Made by a program: the position numbers and the translations under genes
The notes under the pieces: model-generated
Databases searched by the model: none
What the model was told of the DNA's origin: nothing
Seen by the model: only the letters and a program-made list of their open reading frames with translations
Assembly: GCF_000559085.1 (NCBI RefSeq)
Contig: NZ_JALN02000001.1
Location: 1,674,001 to 1,738,000, forward strand
Direction of reading: 5' to 3'
Length of the DNA stretch: 64,000 bases
From: Mycolicibacterium aromaticivorans JS19b1 = JCM 16368
Lineage (GTDB): Bacteria > Actinomycetota > Actinomycetes > Mycobacteriales > Mycobacteriaceae
In this document: positions 7,736-18,473 of the stretch, in pieces
Numbering within the stretch: the first letter of the stretch is position 1
Layout of the letters: every line of letters begins with the position of its first letter

Positions 7736-9430
7736 GTGGCAGATGCGGTGCGGATCGGTAACTGTTCGGGCTTCTATGGTGACCGCATCGGCGCCATGCG
7801 CGAGATGCTCACCGGCGGCGACCTCGATTACCTGACCGGCGACTACCTGGCTGAGCTCACGATGCTCATTCTTGGCCGGGACAAGATGAAGAATCCCGAC
7901 CGTGGCTACGCCAAGACCTTCCTGACCCAGCTCGAAGAATGCCTCGGACTCGCCAACGAACGCGGGGTCCGGATCGTTGCCAACGCCGGCGGCCTCAACC
8001 CGTCCGCACTGGCCGACGCAGTTCGCGGGCTGGCCGAGCGGCTGGGCATTCCGGCAAAGGTCGCCCACGTCGAAGGCGACGATCTTCTCCCCCGCGCAGC
8101 CGAACTCGGTTTGGGCTCGCCACTGACCGCCAACGCCTATCTGGGCGCCTGGGGCATCGTCGACTGCCTGCAGGCGGGAGCCGACATCGTGGTCACCGGC
8201 CGGGTCACCGACGCGTCGGTGGTGGTCGGTCCGGCCGCGGCACACTTCGGCTGGGACCGCACCGACTACGACCGGCTGGCTGGCGCGGTGGCGGCCGGCC
8301 ACGTCATCGAATGCGGAGCGCAGGCCACCGGCGGTAACTACTCCTTCTTCACCGAGATCGCCGACCTGGGCCACGCCGGCTTCCCGCTGGCCGAGGTCCA
8401 CTCCGACGGTTCCTCGGTGATCACCAAGCACTCCGGAACCGGCGGGCAGGTCAGCGTCGGCACCGTCACCGCGCAGCTGCTCTACGAGATCGGCGGCGCC
8501 CGCTACGCCAATCCCGACGTCACCGCCCGGTTCGACACGATCGCGCTGTCCCCCGACGGCCCCGACCGCGTCCGCATCAGCGGCGTGCGCGGTGAGCCGC
8601 CGCCCCCGTCGCTGAAGGTCTCGCTGAACAGCATCGGCGGGTTCCGCAACGCGGTGACGTTCGTGCTCACCGGTCTGGACATCGAGGCCAAAGCCGCCCT
8701 GGTGCGCAGCCAACTGGAGTCGGCCCTGCGCGTGAAGCCCGCCGAGATCAACTGGACGCTGGCCCGCACCGACCACGTCGACGCCGACACCGAAGAGGCG
8801 GCCAGCGCACTGCTGAGCTGTGTCGTGCGCGATCCGGATACCAAAACTGTAGGCCGCCAATTCTCCTCGGCCGCAGTCGAACTCGCGCTCGCATCCTACC
8901 CGGGCTTCACCTCGACTGCGCCGCCGGGCGACGGGCAGGTCTACGGCGTGTTCACCGCCGGCTACGTGCCCGCGAGCGACGTCGCGCAGGTTGCGGTGCG
9001 ACCGGACGGCAGCCGCACCGACATCACCCCCGCCGCGACCACCGTGGAACTGGCCGCCGTCGAGGCCCCGCCGCTGCCCGAGCCACCGGCGCCGGGACCG
9101 ACCCGGCGGGTGCCGCTGGGCACGATCGCCGGAGCGCGCAGCGGCGACAAGGGCGGGGCGGCCAATGTGGGTGTGTGGGTACGCACCGACGAGCAGTGGC
9201 GCTGGCTGGCGCACACGCTGACCGTCGACAGGCTGCGCGAACTACTCCCGGAGACAAGGGATCTGCCGGTCACCCGCCATCTGCTGCCGAACCTGCGGGC
9301 GGTCAACTTCGTCATCGACGGCATCCTCGGGCAGGGCGTCGCCTATCAGGCACGATTCGACCCGCAGGCCAAAGGTCTCGGCGAGTGGCTGCGAAGCCGG
9401 CACATCGACATCCCGGAAGAGCTTCTGTGA
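7736..9430 (+). CDS. AtuA-like DUF1446 protein
   Basis: A 564-residue member of the acyclic-terpene-utilisation AtuA family (DUF1446), similar to M. tuberculosis Rv0976c. Blocks seen: RIGNCSGFYGDR at the N-terminus, IVANAGGLNPSAL, DIVVTGRVTDASVVVG, and in the C-terminal domain IAGARSGDKGGAANVGVW. AtuA is required for citronellol/geraniol catabolism in Pseudomonas, though its chemistry is not defined. The GTG at 7736 is chosen because AAGGGAAC precedes it and the conserved region starts there; the frame is open from 7673. The stop overlaps the fadE13 start (GTGA). It is the first gene of the operon, under the palindromic operator. Confidence 0.85.
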   Translation: MADAVRIGNCSGFYGDRIGAMREMLTGGDLDYLTGDYLAELTMLILGRDKMKNPDRGYAKTFLTQLEECLGLANERGVRIVANAGGLNPSALADAVRGLAERLGIPAKVAHVEGDDLLPRAAELGLGSPLTANAYLGAWGIVDCLQAGADIVVTGRVTDASVVVGPAAAHFGWDRTDYDRLAGAVAAGHVIECGAQATGGNYSFFTEIADLGHAGFPLAEVHSDGSSVITKHSGTGGQVSVGTVTAQLLYEIGGARYANPDVTARFDTIALSPDGPDRVRISGVRGEPPPPSLKVSLNSIGGFRNAVTFVLTGLDIEAKAALVRSQLESALRVKPAEINWTLARTDHVDADTEEAASALLSCVVRDPDTKTVGRQFSSAAVELALASYPGFTSTAPPGDGQVYGVFTAGYVPASDVAQVAVRPDGSRTDITPAATTVELAAVEAPPLPEPPAPGPTRRVPLGTIAGARSGDKGGAANVGVWVRTDEQWRWLAHTLTVDRLRELLPETRDLPVTRHLLPNLRAVNFVIDGILGQGVAYQARFDPQAKGLGEWLRSRHIDIPEELL

Positions 9431-10580
9431 ACATTTGGAACACCCCCGAACGTCAGCAGCTGCGGAAAACGGTTCGTAGCTTCACCGAACGCGAGATCCT
9501 GCCGCATGTCGAGGAGTGGGAACGCGCCGGGGAACTCCCCCGCGACCTGCACCGCCGCGCCGCAGCCGCGGGCCTGCTGGGCGCCGATCTCCCCGAGTCG
9601 GTCGGCGGTGGCGGCGGAGACGCCGCGGACTCGCTGATCATCTGCGAGCAACTGCACGAATCCGGCACTCCCGGAGGCGTTTTCGCCTCGCTGTTCACCT
9701 GCGGTATCGCAGTGCCGCACATGGCCGCCACCGGCGACGAGCGGCTGCTCGAGACGTTCGTGCGCCCGACCCTGCGCGGCGAGTTGATCGGATCGCTGGC
9801 GATCACCGAACCCGGCGGCGGCTCCGACGTCGGCCACTTGCGGACAACGGCCACTCGGACCGGCGACGAATACGTGGTCAACGGCGCGAAGACCTACATC
9901 ACCTCCGGGGTGCGCGCCGATTACGTCGTCACCGCCGTACGCACCGGCGGCCCCGAACTTCCCGGAGCAGCGGGTGTTTCGCTTCTCGTCGTCGAAAAAG
10001 GCACACCGGGTTTCGACGTAACCCGACGGCTGGACAAGATGGGCTGGCGCTCCTCGGACACCGCCGAGCTGTCCTACACCGAGGCCCGGGTTCCGGCGGA
10101 CAACCTCGTCGGCGCCGAGCACACCGGCTTCGCTCAGATCGCGCAAGCCTTCGTCTCCGAACGCATCGGCCTTGCGGCTCAGGCCTATTCATCGGCGCAG
10201 CGCTGCCTGGACCTGACGCTGCAATGGTGCCGGGACCGGGAGACGTTCGGCAGGCCGCTGATCTCCCGGCAGGCTGTACAGAACACACTGGCCGAGATGG
10301 CGCGGCGCATCGACGTGGCGCGGGTGTATTCGCGGCATGTCGTGGAACGGCAGCTCGCCGGCGAGACCAACCTGATCGCCGAAGTGTGCTTCGCCAAGAA
10401 CACCGCGGTAGAAGCCGGCGAATGGGTGGCGCACCAAGCTGTTCAGCTCTTCGGAGGGATGGGGTACATGACCGAGTGCGAGGTCGAACGCCAATACCGG
10501 GACATGCGGATCCTGGGTATCGGCGGCGGAACCACCGAAATCCTCACCGGCCTGGCCGCCAAGGCACTTGGATACCAGGC

Positions 10581-10584
<4 letters not shown>
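9427..10584 (+). CDS. fadE13: Acyl-CoA dehydrogenase FadE13
   Basis: A 385-residue FAD-dependent acyl-CoA dehydrogenase. The substrate and FAD motifs are visible: LAITEPGGGSDVGHLRTTA, VNGAKTYITSG and the C-terminal QLFGGMGYMTECEVERQYRD, followed by GGTTEI, the usual dehydrogenase end. It oxidises an acyl-CoA to the 2-enoyl-CoA that the neighbouring AccA2/AccD2 carboxylase could use. The GTG start overlaps the previous stop by 4 bases, and its own stop overlaps accD2 by 4 bases (ATGA), so translation is coupled on both sides. It is the counterpart of Rv0975c. Confidence 0.93.
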
Positions 10585-12176
<1,592 letters not shown>

Positions 12177-12181
12177 GCCCC

Positions 12182-14149
12182 ATGATCACACGAGTTCTCG
12201 TTGCCAACCGCGGCGAAATCGCCCGCCGCGTGTTCGCCACCTGTCGCCGGCTCGGCATCGCGACGGTGGCCGTCTACACCGACCCGGACGCCGACGCGCC
12301 CCACGTCGCCGAAGCCGACGCCCGGGTGCGACTCGACGGTTACCTTCACGCCGCGCAGATCATCGCCGCCGCGCAGGCCTCGGGCGCCGACGCGATCCAC
12401 CCCGGATACGGATTCCTTTCCGAGAACGCCGATTTCGCGAATGCCGTCATTGACGCCGGGTTGACGTGGATCGGCCCTCCGGTTGCCGCCGTCGCGTCAA
12501 TGGGCTCGAAGATCGAAGCGAAGAAGATGATGGCGGCGGCCGGAGTGCCCGTCCTCGACGAGCTCGATCCGGCGACCGTCACCGCAGCACAACTGCCCGT
12601 GCTGGTGAAGGCGTCGGCAGGCGGCGGCGGGCGCGGCATGCGGGTGGTTATCGATCTCGGCGAACTACCAGGTCAGGTGGAAGCGGCCCAGCGCGAGGCC
12701 CAGTCGGCATTCGGCGATCCGACGGTGTTCTGCGAGCGGTATCTGGCAGGAGGCCACCATGTCGAAGTACAGGTCCTCGCCGATCAGCACGGCACGGTCT
12801 GGGCCGTCGGCGAGCGGGAATGTTCCATCCAGCGCAGGCACCAGAAGATCATCGAAGAAGCACCCTCCCCGCTGGTCGAGCGCGTTGCGGTTATGCGGGA
12901 GAGGCTGTTTGACGCTGCCCGACTGGCGGCCGGCGCGATCGGCTACACCGGCGCCGGCACCGTGGAGTTCCTGGCCGACGACGACGGCGAGTTCTACTTC
13001 CTGGAGATGAACACCCGGCTGCAGGTCGAACATCCCGTCACCGAACTCACCACCGGCCTGGACCTCGTCGAGCTGCAGCTGGCGGTGGCCGACGGCGATC
13101 AGCTCGGCGCACAGCCCCCGGCCGCCCGCGGCCACTCGATCGAGGCCCGTATCTATGCCGAAGATCCCGCCAAGAACTGGCAACCCCAGGCAGGGCGCGT
13201 TCACCAATTCGAGGTGCCCGGCGTGACAACCACTTTCGGCCTCATCGCCGAGACCGGTATTCGGCTGGACTCCGGCATCGACGACCAGGCGACGGTGTCG
13301 ATCCACTACGACCCCATGCTGGCCAAGGTGATCTCGTACGCCCCCACCCGACGACGTGCCGCCCAGGTGCTCGCCGCCGCACTGGCCTCGACCCGGCTGC
13401 ACGGCATCCGCACCAACCGGGACCTGCTCGTCAATGTCCTTCGCCACCAGGGCTTCCTGGACGGTGCCACCGACACCGCGTTCTTCGACACCCACGGCCT
13501 GGCCGACCTGTCCCGGCCGCTGGCCGACGACTGTACGACGCGGCTCTCGGCTGTCGCCGCCGCGCTGGCCGATGCCGCAAGCAACCGTGCCGGCACGGCG
13601 GTACTTGGCGAGATTCCCAGCGGCTGGCGCAACGTGGTGTCGGGAAATCAGCTCAAGAGCTACTCGGCCGGCGAGCAGGAACACCACATCAGCTATCGAT
13701 TCACCCGCGCCGGGGTGGTCCTGCCCGACGATCCCGGTGTGACTGTGTTGTCGGCGCAGCCCGGCCAGGTCGTACTGGCCGACAACGCGGGGGTCGCCAC
13801 CGCGTTCAGTGTGAGCCGTTATGACACTGAGGTATTCGTCGACTCGCCACTGGGCCCGGTCGCGTTGACCGCCGTCCCCAGATTCCCCGAACCGGGTTCG
13901 AGCGTCGAGAAGGGATCGTTGCTGGCGCCCATGCCCGGCGCGGTGATCCGGCTCGGCGCGGCCCTGGGTGACACCGTCACGCTGGGCCAGCCGCTGGTCT
14001 GGCTGGAGGCAATGAAGATGGAACACACGATCACCGCGCCTGCCGATGGTGTGGTGACCCAACTGGAGGTCAGCGTCGGCCAGCAGGTCGACGTGGGGAC
14101 CGTCCTCGCCCGGGTGGAGAGCCCGGACACCGGAGAAGGAGAGCAATGA
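12182..14149 (+). CDS. accA2: Biotin-carboxylase/biotin-carrier subunit AccA2
   Basis: A 655-residue alpha subunit. It has a biotin carboxylase N-terminus (ITRVLVANRGEIARR, HPGYGFLSENADF), an ATP-grasp Gly-rich loop KASAGGGGRGMRVV, EMNTRLQVEHPVTE, a linking BT-type domain, and a C-terminal carrier domain with the biotinylated lysine in WLEAMKMEHTI. It carboxylates biotin with ATP and bicarbonate and hands it to AccD2. The ATG at 12182 is five bases after the accD2 stop; an upstream extension is inside accD2. Its stop overlaps fadE12 by 4 bases. It is the counterpart of Rv0973c. Confidence 0.94.
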   Translation: MITRVLVANRGEIARRVFATCRRLGIATVAVYTDPDADAPHVAEADARVRLDGYLHAAQIIAAAQASGADAIHPGYGFLSENADFANAVIDAGLTWIGPPVAAVASMGSKIEAKKMMAAAGVPVLDELDPATVTAAQLPVLVKASAGGGGRGMRVVIDLGELPGQVEAAQREAQSAFGDPTVFCERYLAGGHHVEVQVLADQHGTVWAVGERECSIQRRHQKIIEEAPSPLVERVAVMRERLFDAARLAAGAIGYTGAGTVEFLADDDGEFYFLEMNTRLQVEHPVTELTTGLDLVELQLAVADGDQLGAQPPAARGHSIEARIYAEDPAKNWQPQAGRVHQFEVPGVTTTFGLIAETGIRLDSGIDDQATVSIHYDPMLAKVISYAPTRRRAAQVLAAALASTRLHGIRTNRDLLVNVLRHQGFLDGATDTAFFDTHGLADLSRPLADDCTTRLSAVAAALADAASNRAGTAVLGEIPSGWRNVVSGNQLKSYSAGEQEHHISYRFTRAGVVLPDDPGVTVLSAQPGQVVLADNAGVATAFSVSRYDTEVFVDSPLGPVALTAVPRFPEPGSSVEKGSLLAPMPGAVIRLGAALGDTVTLGQPLVWLEAMKMEHTITAPADGVVTQLEVSVGQQVDVGTVLARVESPDTGEGEQ

Positions 14150-15324
14150 CCGCGTCGACGACCGACACCGGCTTCATCGAGAGCGCCGAACGCCAGGAAC
14201 TGCGCAAAGCGGTCGGCGCGATGGCGGCGAGCTACGGCTCGGACTATTACCTGGCCAAGGCCCGCGCCGGTGAGCACACCGACGAATTGTGGTCCGAGGC
14301 AGCAAAACTCGGCTTCGTCGGGGTGAACCTTCCCGAGGAGTACGGCGGTGGCGGCGCAGGCATGTACGAGCTGTCCCTGGTCATGGAGGAGATGGCCGCC
14401 CACGGCTGCGCGCTGCTGATGCTGGTGGTGTCACCGGCGATCAACGGGACCATCATCAGTAAGTTCGGTACCGACGACCAGAAAAAGCGCTGGCTGCCCG
14501 GTATCGCCGACGGTTCGATCACCATGGCGTTCGCCATCACCGAACCCGACGCCGGCTCGAACTCGCACAAGATCACCACCACCGCCCGCCGCGACGGCGG
14601 CGACTGGGTCCTGTCCGGCCAGAAGGTCTACATCTCCGGCGTCGACCAGGCCCAGGCGGTGCTGGTCGTCGGCCGGACGGAGGAGGCCAAGACCGGCAAC
14701 CTCAAGCCGGCGTTGTTCATCGTGCCGACCGACACCCCGGGCTTCAGCTTCACCAGGATCGACATGGAGATCGTCAGTCCGGAGAGCCAGTTCCAGGTGT
14801 TCATCGACGATGTCCGGTTGCCCGCCGACGCGCTGGTCGGTTCGGAGGACGCCGCGATCGCCCAGCTGTTCGCCGGTCTGAACCCGGAACGAATCATGGG
14901 TGCGGCCAATGCGATCGGTGCGGGACGCCACGTGCTCGGCAAGGCGGCCGAGTACGTCAAAACCCGCCAGGTGTGGAAGACGCCGATCGGTGCGCACCAA
15001 GGTATCGCCCACCCGTTGGCGCAGAACTACATCGAGATCGAACTCGCCAAGCTGATGATGCAGAAAGCGGCCGCCCTCTACGACGCCGGCGACGACTTCG
15101 GCGCCGCCGAAGCAGCCAACATGGCCAAGTACGCCGCGGGCGAGGCGTCCACCAAGGCCGTCGACCAGGCTGTGCAATCCCTCGGCGGCAACGGACTCAC
15201 CAAGGAGTACGGCGTCGCGTCGATGCTCACCGCGTCCCGGCTGGCGCGTATCGCTCCGGTCAGCCGGGAGATGATCCTCAACTTCGTCGCTCAGACGTCG
15301 CTCGGCCTGCCCCGGTCGTACTGA
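14146..15324 (+). CDS. fadE12: Acyl-CoA dehydrogenase FadE12
   Basis: A 392-residue acyl-CoA dehydrogenase, the second in the operon. Motifs: FVGVNLPEEYGGGGAGMYEL, FAITEPDAGSNSHKITTTARR, WVLSGQKVYISGV and VQSLGGNGLTKEYGVASM near the C-terminus. It has a usual family length. Coupled to accA2 by an ATGA overlap. Two dehydrogenases in one operon suggest two successive oxidations or two chain lengths, as with AtuD plus a later step in terpenoid breakdown. It is the counterpart of Rv0972c. Confidence 0.92.
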   Translation: MTASTTDTGFIESAERQELRKAVGAMAASYGSDYYLAKARAGEHTDELWSEAAKLGFVGVNLPEEYGGGGAGMYELSLVMEEMAAHGCALLMLVVSPAINGTIISKFGTDDQKKRWLPGIADGSITMAFAITEPDAGSNSHKITTTARRDGGDWVLSGQKVYISGVDQAQAVLVVGRTEEAKTGNLKPALFIVPTDTPGFSFTRIDMEIVSPESQFQVFIDDVRLPADALVGSEDAAIAQLFAGLNPERIMGAANAIGAGRHVLGKAAEYVKTRQVWKTPIGAHQGIAHPLAQNYIEIELAKLMMQKAAALYDAGDDFGAAEAANMAKYAAGEASTKAVDQAVQSLGGNGLTKEYGVASMLTASRLARIAPVSREMILNFVAQTSLGLPRSY

Positions 15325-15351
15325 TGACGCGGCGGGCAGGAGCGAAGCGAC

Positions 15352-16131
15352 ATGGGGAGTGAGATGAACCGGCTCGTCACCTACGCCGTCGACGGTCACG
15401 TCGCCCGGCTGACGCTCGACTCCCCGCACAACCGCAACGCGCTGTCCACTCGATTGGTGGAGCAGTTGCATGCTGGACTGCGGGCGGCCGCGGCCGACCC
15501 GGCGGTCCGGACCGTGGTGCTGGGTCACACCGGTGGGACGTTCTGTGCCGGTGCCGACCTGAGCGAAGCGTCGGACGGCGACCCGTTCGACATGACCGCC
15601 GCGCGGGGTCGCGAGATGGCGGCGCTGCTGCGGGCGATCGTCCAATCACCGATGCCTGTGGTCGCGGCCATCGACGGTCACGTCCGGGCCGGCGGTCTCG
15701 GGCTGGTGGGGGCGTGCGACATCGCGGTCGCGGGACCGCGCAGCACGTTCGCGCTGACCGAGGCGCGCATCGGGGTGGCTCCTGCGGTCATTTCTCTGAC
15801 ATTGCTGCCGAAGATGACGGCGCGCGCGGCTGCCCGCTACTACCTCACGGGTGAGACGTTCACCGCACCGACAGCCGCCGAGATCGGCGTCATCACCCTG
15901 GCCGCCGACGATGTGGACGAGGCGATCGCGGGCATCGTGACCGACCTGGGGCGTGGCTCGCCGCAGGGGCTGGCGGCATCGAAAGCACTCACCACAGCCG
16001 ATGTTCTGGCCCGCTTCGACCGCGACGCCGAGGACTTGGCAACGGAATCGGCCCGGCTGTTCGTCTCCGAGGAAGCCCACGAAGGAATGCTCGCGTTTCT
16101 GCAGAAACGCCCGCCGCGCTGGGTGCGATAA
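15352..16131 (+). CDS. echA7: Enoyl-CoA hydratase EchA7
   Basis: A crotonase-fold protein of 255-259 residues. Signature stretches: HTGGTFCAGADLSEAS and DGHVRAGGLGLVGACDIAVAG, which form the oxyanion hole, then FALTEARIGVAPAV. In the operon it would hydrate the carboxylated enoyl-CoA made by AccA2/AccD2, the place AtuE or a methylglutaconyl-CoA hydratase holds in related clusters. Two starts are possible: ATG 15352 behind AGGAGC, and ATG 15364 behind GGGGAG. Homology begins at the second (MNRLVTYAV). It is the counterpart of Rv0971c and the last gene of the operon. Confidence 0.9.
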   Translation: MGSEMNRLVTYAVDGHVARLTLDSPHNRNALSTRLVEQLHAGLRAAAADPAVRTVVLGHTGGTFCAGADLSEASDGDPFDMTAARGREMAALLRAIVQSPMPVVAAIDGHVRAGGLGLVGACDIAVAGPRSTFALTEARIGVAPAVISLTLLPKMTARAAARYYLTGETFTAPTAAEIGVITLAADDVDEAIAGIVTDLGRGSPQGLAASKALTTADVLARFDRDAEDLATESARLFVSEEAHEGMLAFLQKRPPRWVR

Positions 16132-16181
16132 CACAGGTGTGAGAGAACAGCGAACACTCTTGCGGTTGCCGACCAGAGTCG

Positions 16182-16187
16182 TACCCT
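16182..16187 (+). promoter_or_regulatory. -10 box before the DUF1707 gene
   Basis: TACCCT fits TANNNT and ends 8 bases before the ATG at 16196. TTGCGG at 16160-16165 is a possible -35 with a 16-base spacer. A near-leaderless transcript is likely. Confidence 0.45.
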
Positions 16188-16195
16188 CGTAAGCG

Positions 16196-16790
16196 ATGAG
16201 CAACTTGACACCGCGGGACGCATCGACGCGGGCTGCTGACACAGACCGTATCCAGGTCGCCCAATTGCTCACCGAGGCTGCCTCTCGGGGCCGCCTGGCG
16301 CTCACCGAATACGAGCAACGGTTGACAAAGGCGTATGCCGCGCAAACCTATGAGGACCTCGATCGGCTCACCGAGGACCTGCCGGAGGCCGCCGACGCCT
16401 CGAATCGGCGCGGCGCTTCGAAGCCCGCACCCAAGACGCTCTTGTTGGCGATCCTCAGCGGGTTCGAACGCCGCGGCCGGTGGAACGTTCCCGGCCGCAT
16501 CACGACGTTCACCCTGTTCGGCGGTGGCGTCGTCGACCTGCGCTACGCCGACTTCACGTCGGCGAGCGTGGAGATTCACGCGTATTCGATCATGGGTGGC
16601 CAGACCATCCTGCTGCCGCCGGAGATCAATGTGGAGGTCCACGGCGTGGGCGTGATGGGTGGTCGACCACGACGTGGACGGCCCGGGTACACCGGGGGCG
16701 CCGAAAGTCACCATCCGCGGCTTCTCGTTGTGGGGCGGTGTCGGCATCAAACGCAAGAACCGCAAGCCCAACACACCCGAATCACGCTGA
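16196..16790 (+). pseudogene. DUF1707/LiaF-like protein gene with a frameshift
   Basis: Similar to M. tuberculosis Rv0966c. An N-terminal DUF1707 domain (about 10-65, with DRIQVAQLLTEAASRGRLAL and EYEQRLTKAYAA) is followed by a LiaF-type C-terminal beta domain (FTLFGGGVVDLRYADF, AYSIMGGQTILLPP). At about 16661-16664, just after GVMGG, the frame breaks: two bases appear to be missing relative to the usual GGFDHDVDG. In the next frame the expected end (DHDVDGPGTPGAPKVTIRGF, then SLWGGVGIKRK) runs to the TGA at 16788-16790. Unshifted, the frame would read on to 17257 across a terminator and the convergent gene, which is not credible. This is either a real broken gene or a sequencing error. Confidence 0.8.
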
Positions 16791-16807
16791 CCGGTCCGCA
16801 AACAACC

Positions 16808-16835
16808 TCGGCCCCTTCCGATCGGAAGGGGCCGA
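16808..16835. terminator. Bidirectional terminator hairpin
   Basis: TCGGCCCCTTCCGA and TCGGAAGGGGCCGA form a perfect 14-bp inverted repeat. It lies 18 bases after the end of the DUF1707 gene and 19 bases after the end of the convergent repeat-rich gene, so it serves both. Confidence 0.85.
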
Positions 16836-16853
16836 AGTGTTGGTGCAGGTGCG

Positions 16854-18098
16854 TTACTTCGAGCTGGTGCCCGAGCCCGAGCTGCTCGACGACGAGGACG
16901 AGGACGAGCCCGACGACGAGGAGGAGTCGCTCGACGAGGTGGAACCCGACTTGGCCTTCTTGCCACCGCCGAGCGCGTCCGAGATCTGCTTGCCGATCTT
17001 GGCGAGTGGGTTCTGCGGCTTGGCCGGCTTGGTGGTGGGCTTGGCCGACGACGTCGGAGCCTTGGGCGACACGGCGCCGGTCGACTTCGCGGGCGTGGTG
17101 TCGGTCGACGGCGCGGTGCCGGTCGAGGACGTGGTGTCGGTCGAGGACGTGGTGTCGGTCGACGACGCGGTGTCGGTCGACGACGTGGTGCCCGTCGACG
17201 ACGTGGTGTCGGTCGACGGGGTGCCACTGTTGGTCGTGCCCTCGGACACCGTCTTGACCTCGGCGGCCGTCGCCTTGGCGGTCGACTTCGACGCCGCGGA
17301 CGACGCTGTGGTGCTGATGCCGGCCGCGGACTTGACGGCGGTCTCGAGACCCTTGATGTCGTTCTGGATGGTCGTGGCTGCCGCGGTGATGGCGCCGCTG
17401 ATCGCTGCCCCCGAGGGTGCACCGGGCAGGTTGTCTGAGATCGATGTCGCCACGTAGGCCAGGATCGCCGACAGGCCGTTGGTGCTGTAGCTGAACCCGG
17501 TGCCGGTGGTGGAGTTGTAGTCCGGCGTCTGTCCGTAGAAGAACAGGCTGGCGAGGATGCCGCCACCGAGCTTGACCGGGCCGATGTTGAAGGTCGGGAC
17601 CAGCGTCGCGGCGTTCGACACGATCGAGTTGATGACGTTCGGAATGCCGTAGTAGAACGTCGCCTGCGCGGCCTGGAAGATCGGCGAGCTGGTGCCGAAG
17701 AGCTCACCGGCGGCCACGTAGGGGATCGAGGAAGCGCCGACCTCGAAGAAGTAGTTGTCGAGGTCGAAGCCGGGCACGAACGTCTCGGCGGCGTTGTCGA
17801 CCAGGTAGTACAGCACACCCGAGGCGCCGCTGACGTAGACGTTGCTCACGTTGGGGTAGTAGGTGTTGCCGGTCTGGATGTAGCCGCCCCAGCCGAACCA
17901 GTAGGCGTCGTTGATGCCCTGAAGGGTGATGTCGGTAATCGCGGTCAGCGCGACCTGAGCCGTCGACAGCGGCAGCGGGGTGGGCGCACCCAGCGCGATG
18001 TCGTGAGTCGGAAGGTACGCCGGTGAGGCGGCGACGATGGCAGCTGCACTGGCCAGTGCAGCGCCGGTCACCAGGAAGGGCCGAGTCCGTGACGCCAT
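16854..18098 (-). CDS. Secreted protein with a Ser/Thr hexapeptide-repeat tail
   Basis: A 414-residue exported protein. The signal peptide is MASRTRPFLVTGAALASAAA and ends near residue 30. A hydrophobic, aromatic-rich domain of about 200 residues follows (for example GINDAYWFGWGGYIQTGNTY, FFEVGASSIPYVAAGELFGT). A low-complexity tail then contains seven hexapeptides of the form S-T-D/G-T-T/A-S/P (DNA 17101-17226), a Lys/Pro/Ala stretch and a final poly-Ser/Gly segment. It resembles a mycobacterium-specific family of exported proteins of unknown function; it is not a PE or PPE protein. The Thr-rich tail could be mannosylated or bind the wall. The ATG at 18098 follows GGGGAATT. Confidence 0.82.
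   Translation of the reverse strand: MASRTRPFLVTGAALASAAAIVAASPAYLPTHDIALGAPTPLPLSTAQVALTAITDITLQGINDAYWFGWGGYIQTGNTYYPNVSNVYVSGASGVLYYLVDNAAETFVPGFDLDNYFFEVGASSIPYVAAGELFGTSSPIFQAAQATFYYGIPNVINSIVSNAATLVPTFNIGPVKLGGGILASLFFYGQTPDYNSTTGTGFSYSTNGLSAILAYVATSISDNLPGAPSGAAISGAITAAATTIQNDIKGLETAVKSAAGISTTASSAASKSTAKATAAEVKTVSEGTTNSGTPSTDTTSSTGTTSSTDTASSTDTTSSTDTTSSTGTAPSTDTTPAKSTGAVSPKAPTSSAKPTTKPAKPQNPLAKIGKQISDALGGGKKAKSGSTSSSDSSSSSGSSSSSSSSSSGSGTSSK
17101..17226 (-). repeat. Seven 18-base tandem repeats in the secreted protein gene
   Basis: Seven consecutive 18-base units of the type TCGGTCGACGACGTGGTG lie in frame, each encoding one Ser/Thr hexapeptide. Units differ at one to four positions. 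Copy number is likely to vary between strains. Confidence 0.9.
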
Positions 18099-18473
18099 TG
18101 CTAATTCCCCTTGTTGGTGCGGTTCGCCAGGGTCGTGACGAACTCGGTGCTTTGCTGATACGAATCTTAGAAGATCCTGATAGATACTAAGGGGCTGTTT
18201 GCCCCTCGGCAAGCGGTACCACGGAATTCAGGGACCTAAGTACTTCGCTTTTTTCACACCAATCACGCAGGAGGGGCGGCCGTCCGGTAGCCAATTGACG
18301 GTGGAGAAACATTCGGGTTACCGACGTGTTGCACGTGTTCGCTAACTCCCTACGCCGGAGAACGTTGACGTCAATAACAAACTCGTTTGCCACGCGCTTT
18401 GCTGAGCACACCATCGACCGGGCCACTGTGCAGGGGTGCCCCGGATTTGCTGAATACCTGAGAGCTTCTCAGC
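18099..18473. other. Upstream region of the secreted protein gene
   Basis: These 375 bases have no supported gene; the 79-codon minus-strand frame 18187-18426 has poor codon use and no ribosome site. The part 18160-18190 and 18330-18400 is AT-richer than the surroundings. On the minus strand, TAAGAT (18169-18164) fits a -10, which would give a 5' leader of about 60 bases for the downstream gene. Confidence 0.5.

Noticed and set aside
16661..17257. Continuation of the DUF1707 frame to 17257
   Set aside because: It crosses a terminator and is antisense to the repeat-rich secreted protein; its composition reflects the repeat array.
18187..18426. A 79-codon minus-strand frame upstream of the secreted protein
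   Set aside because: Poor third-position bias, no ribosome site and a cysteine/arginine-rich random-looking product.
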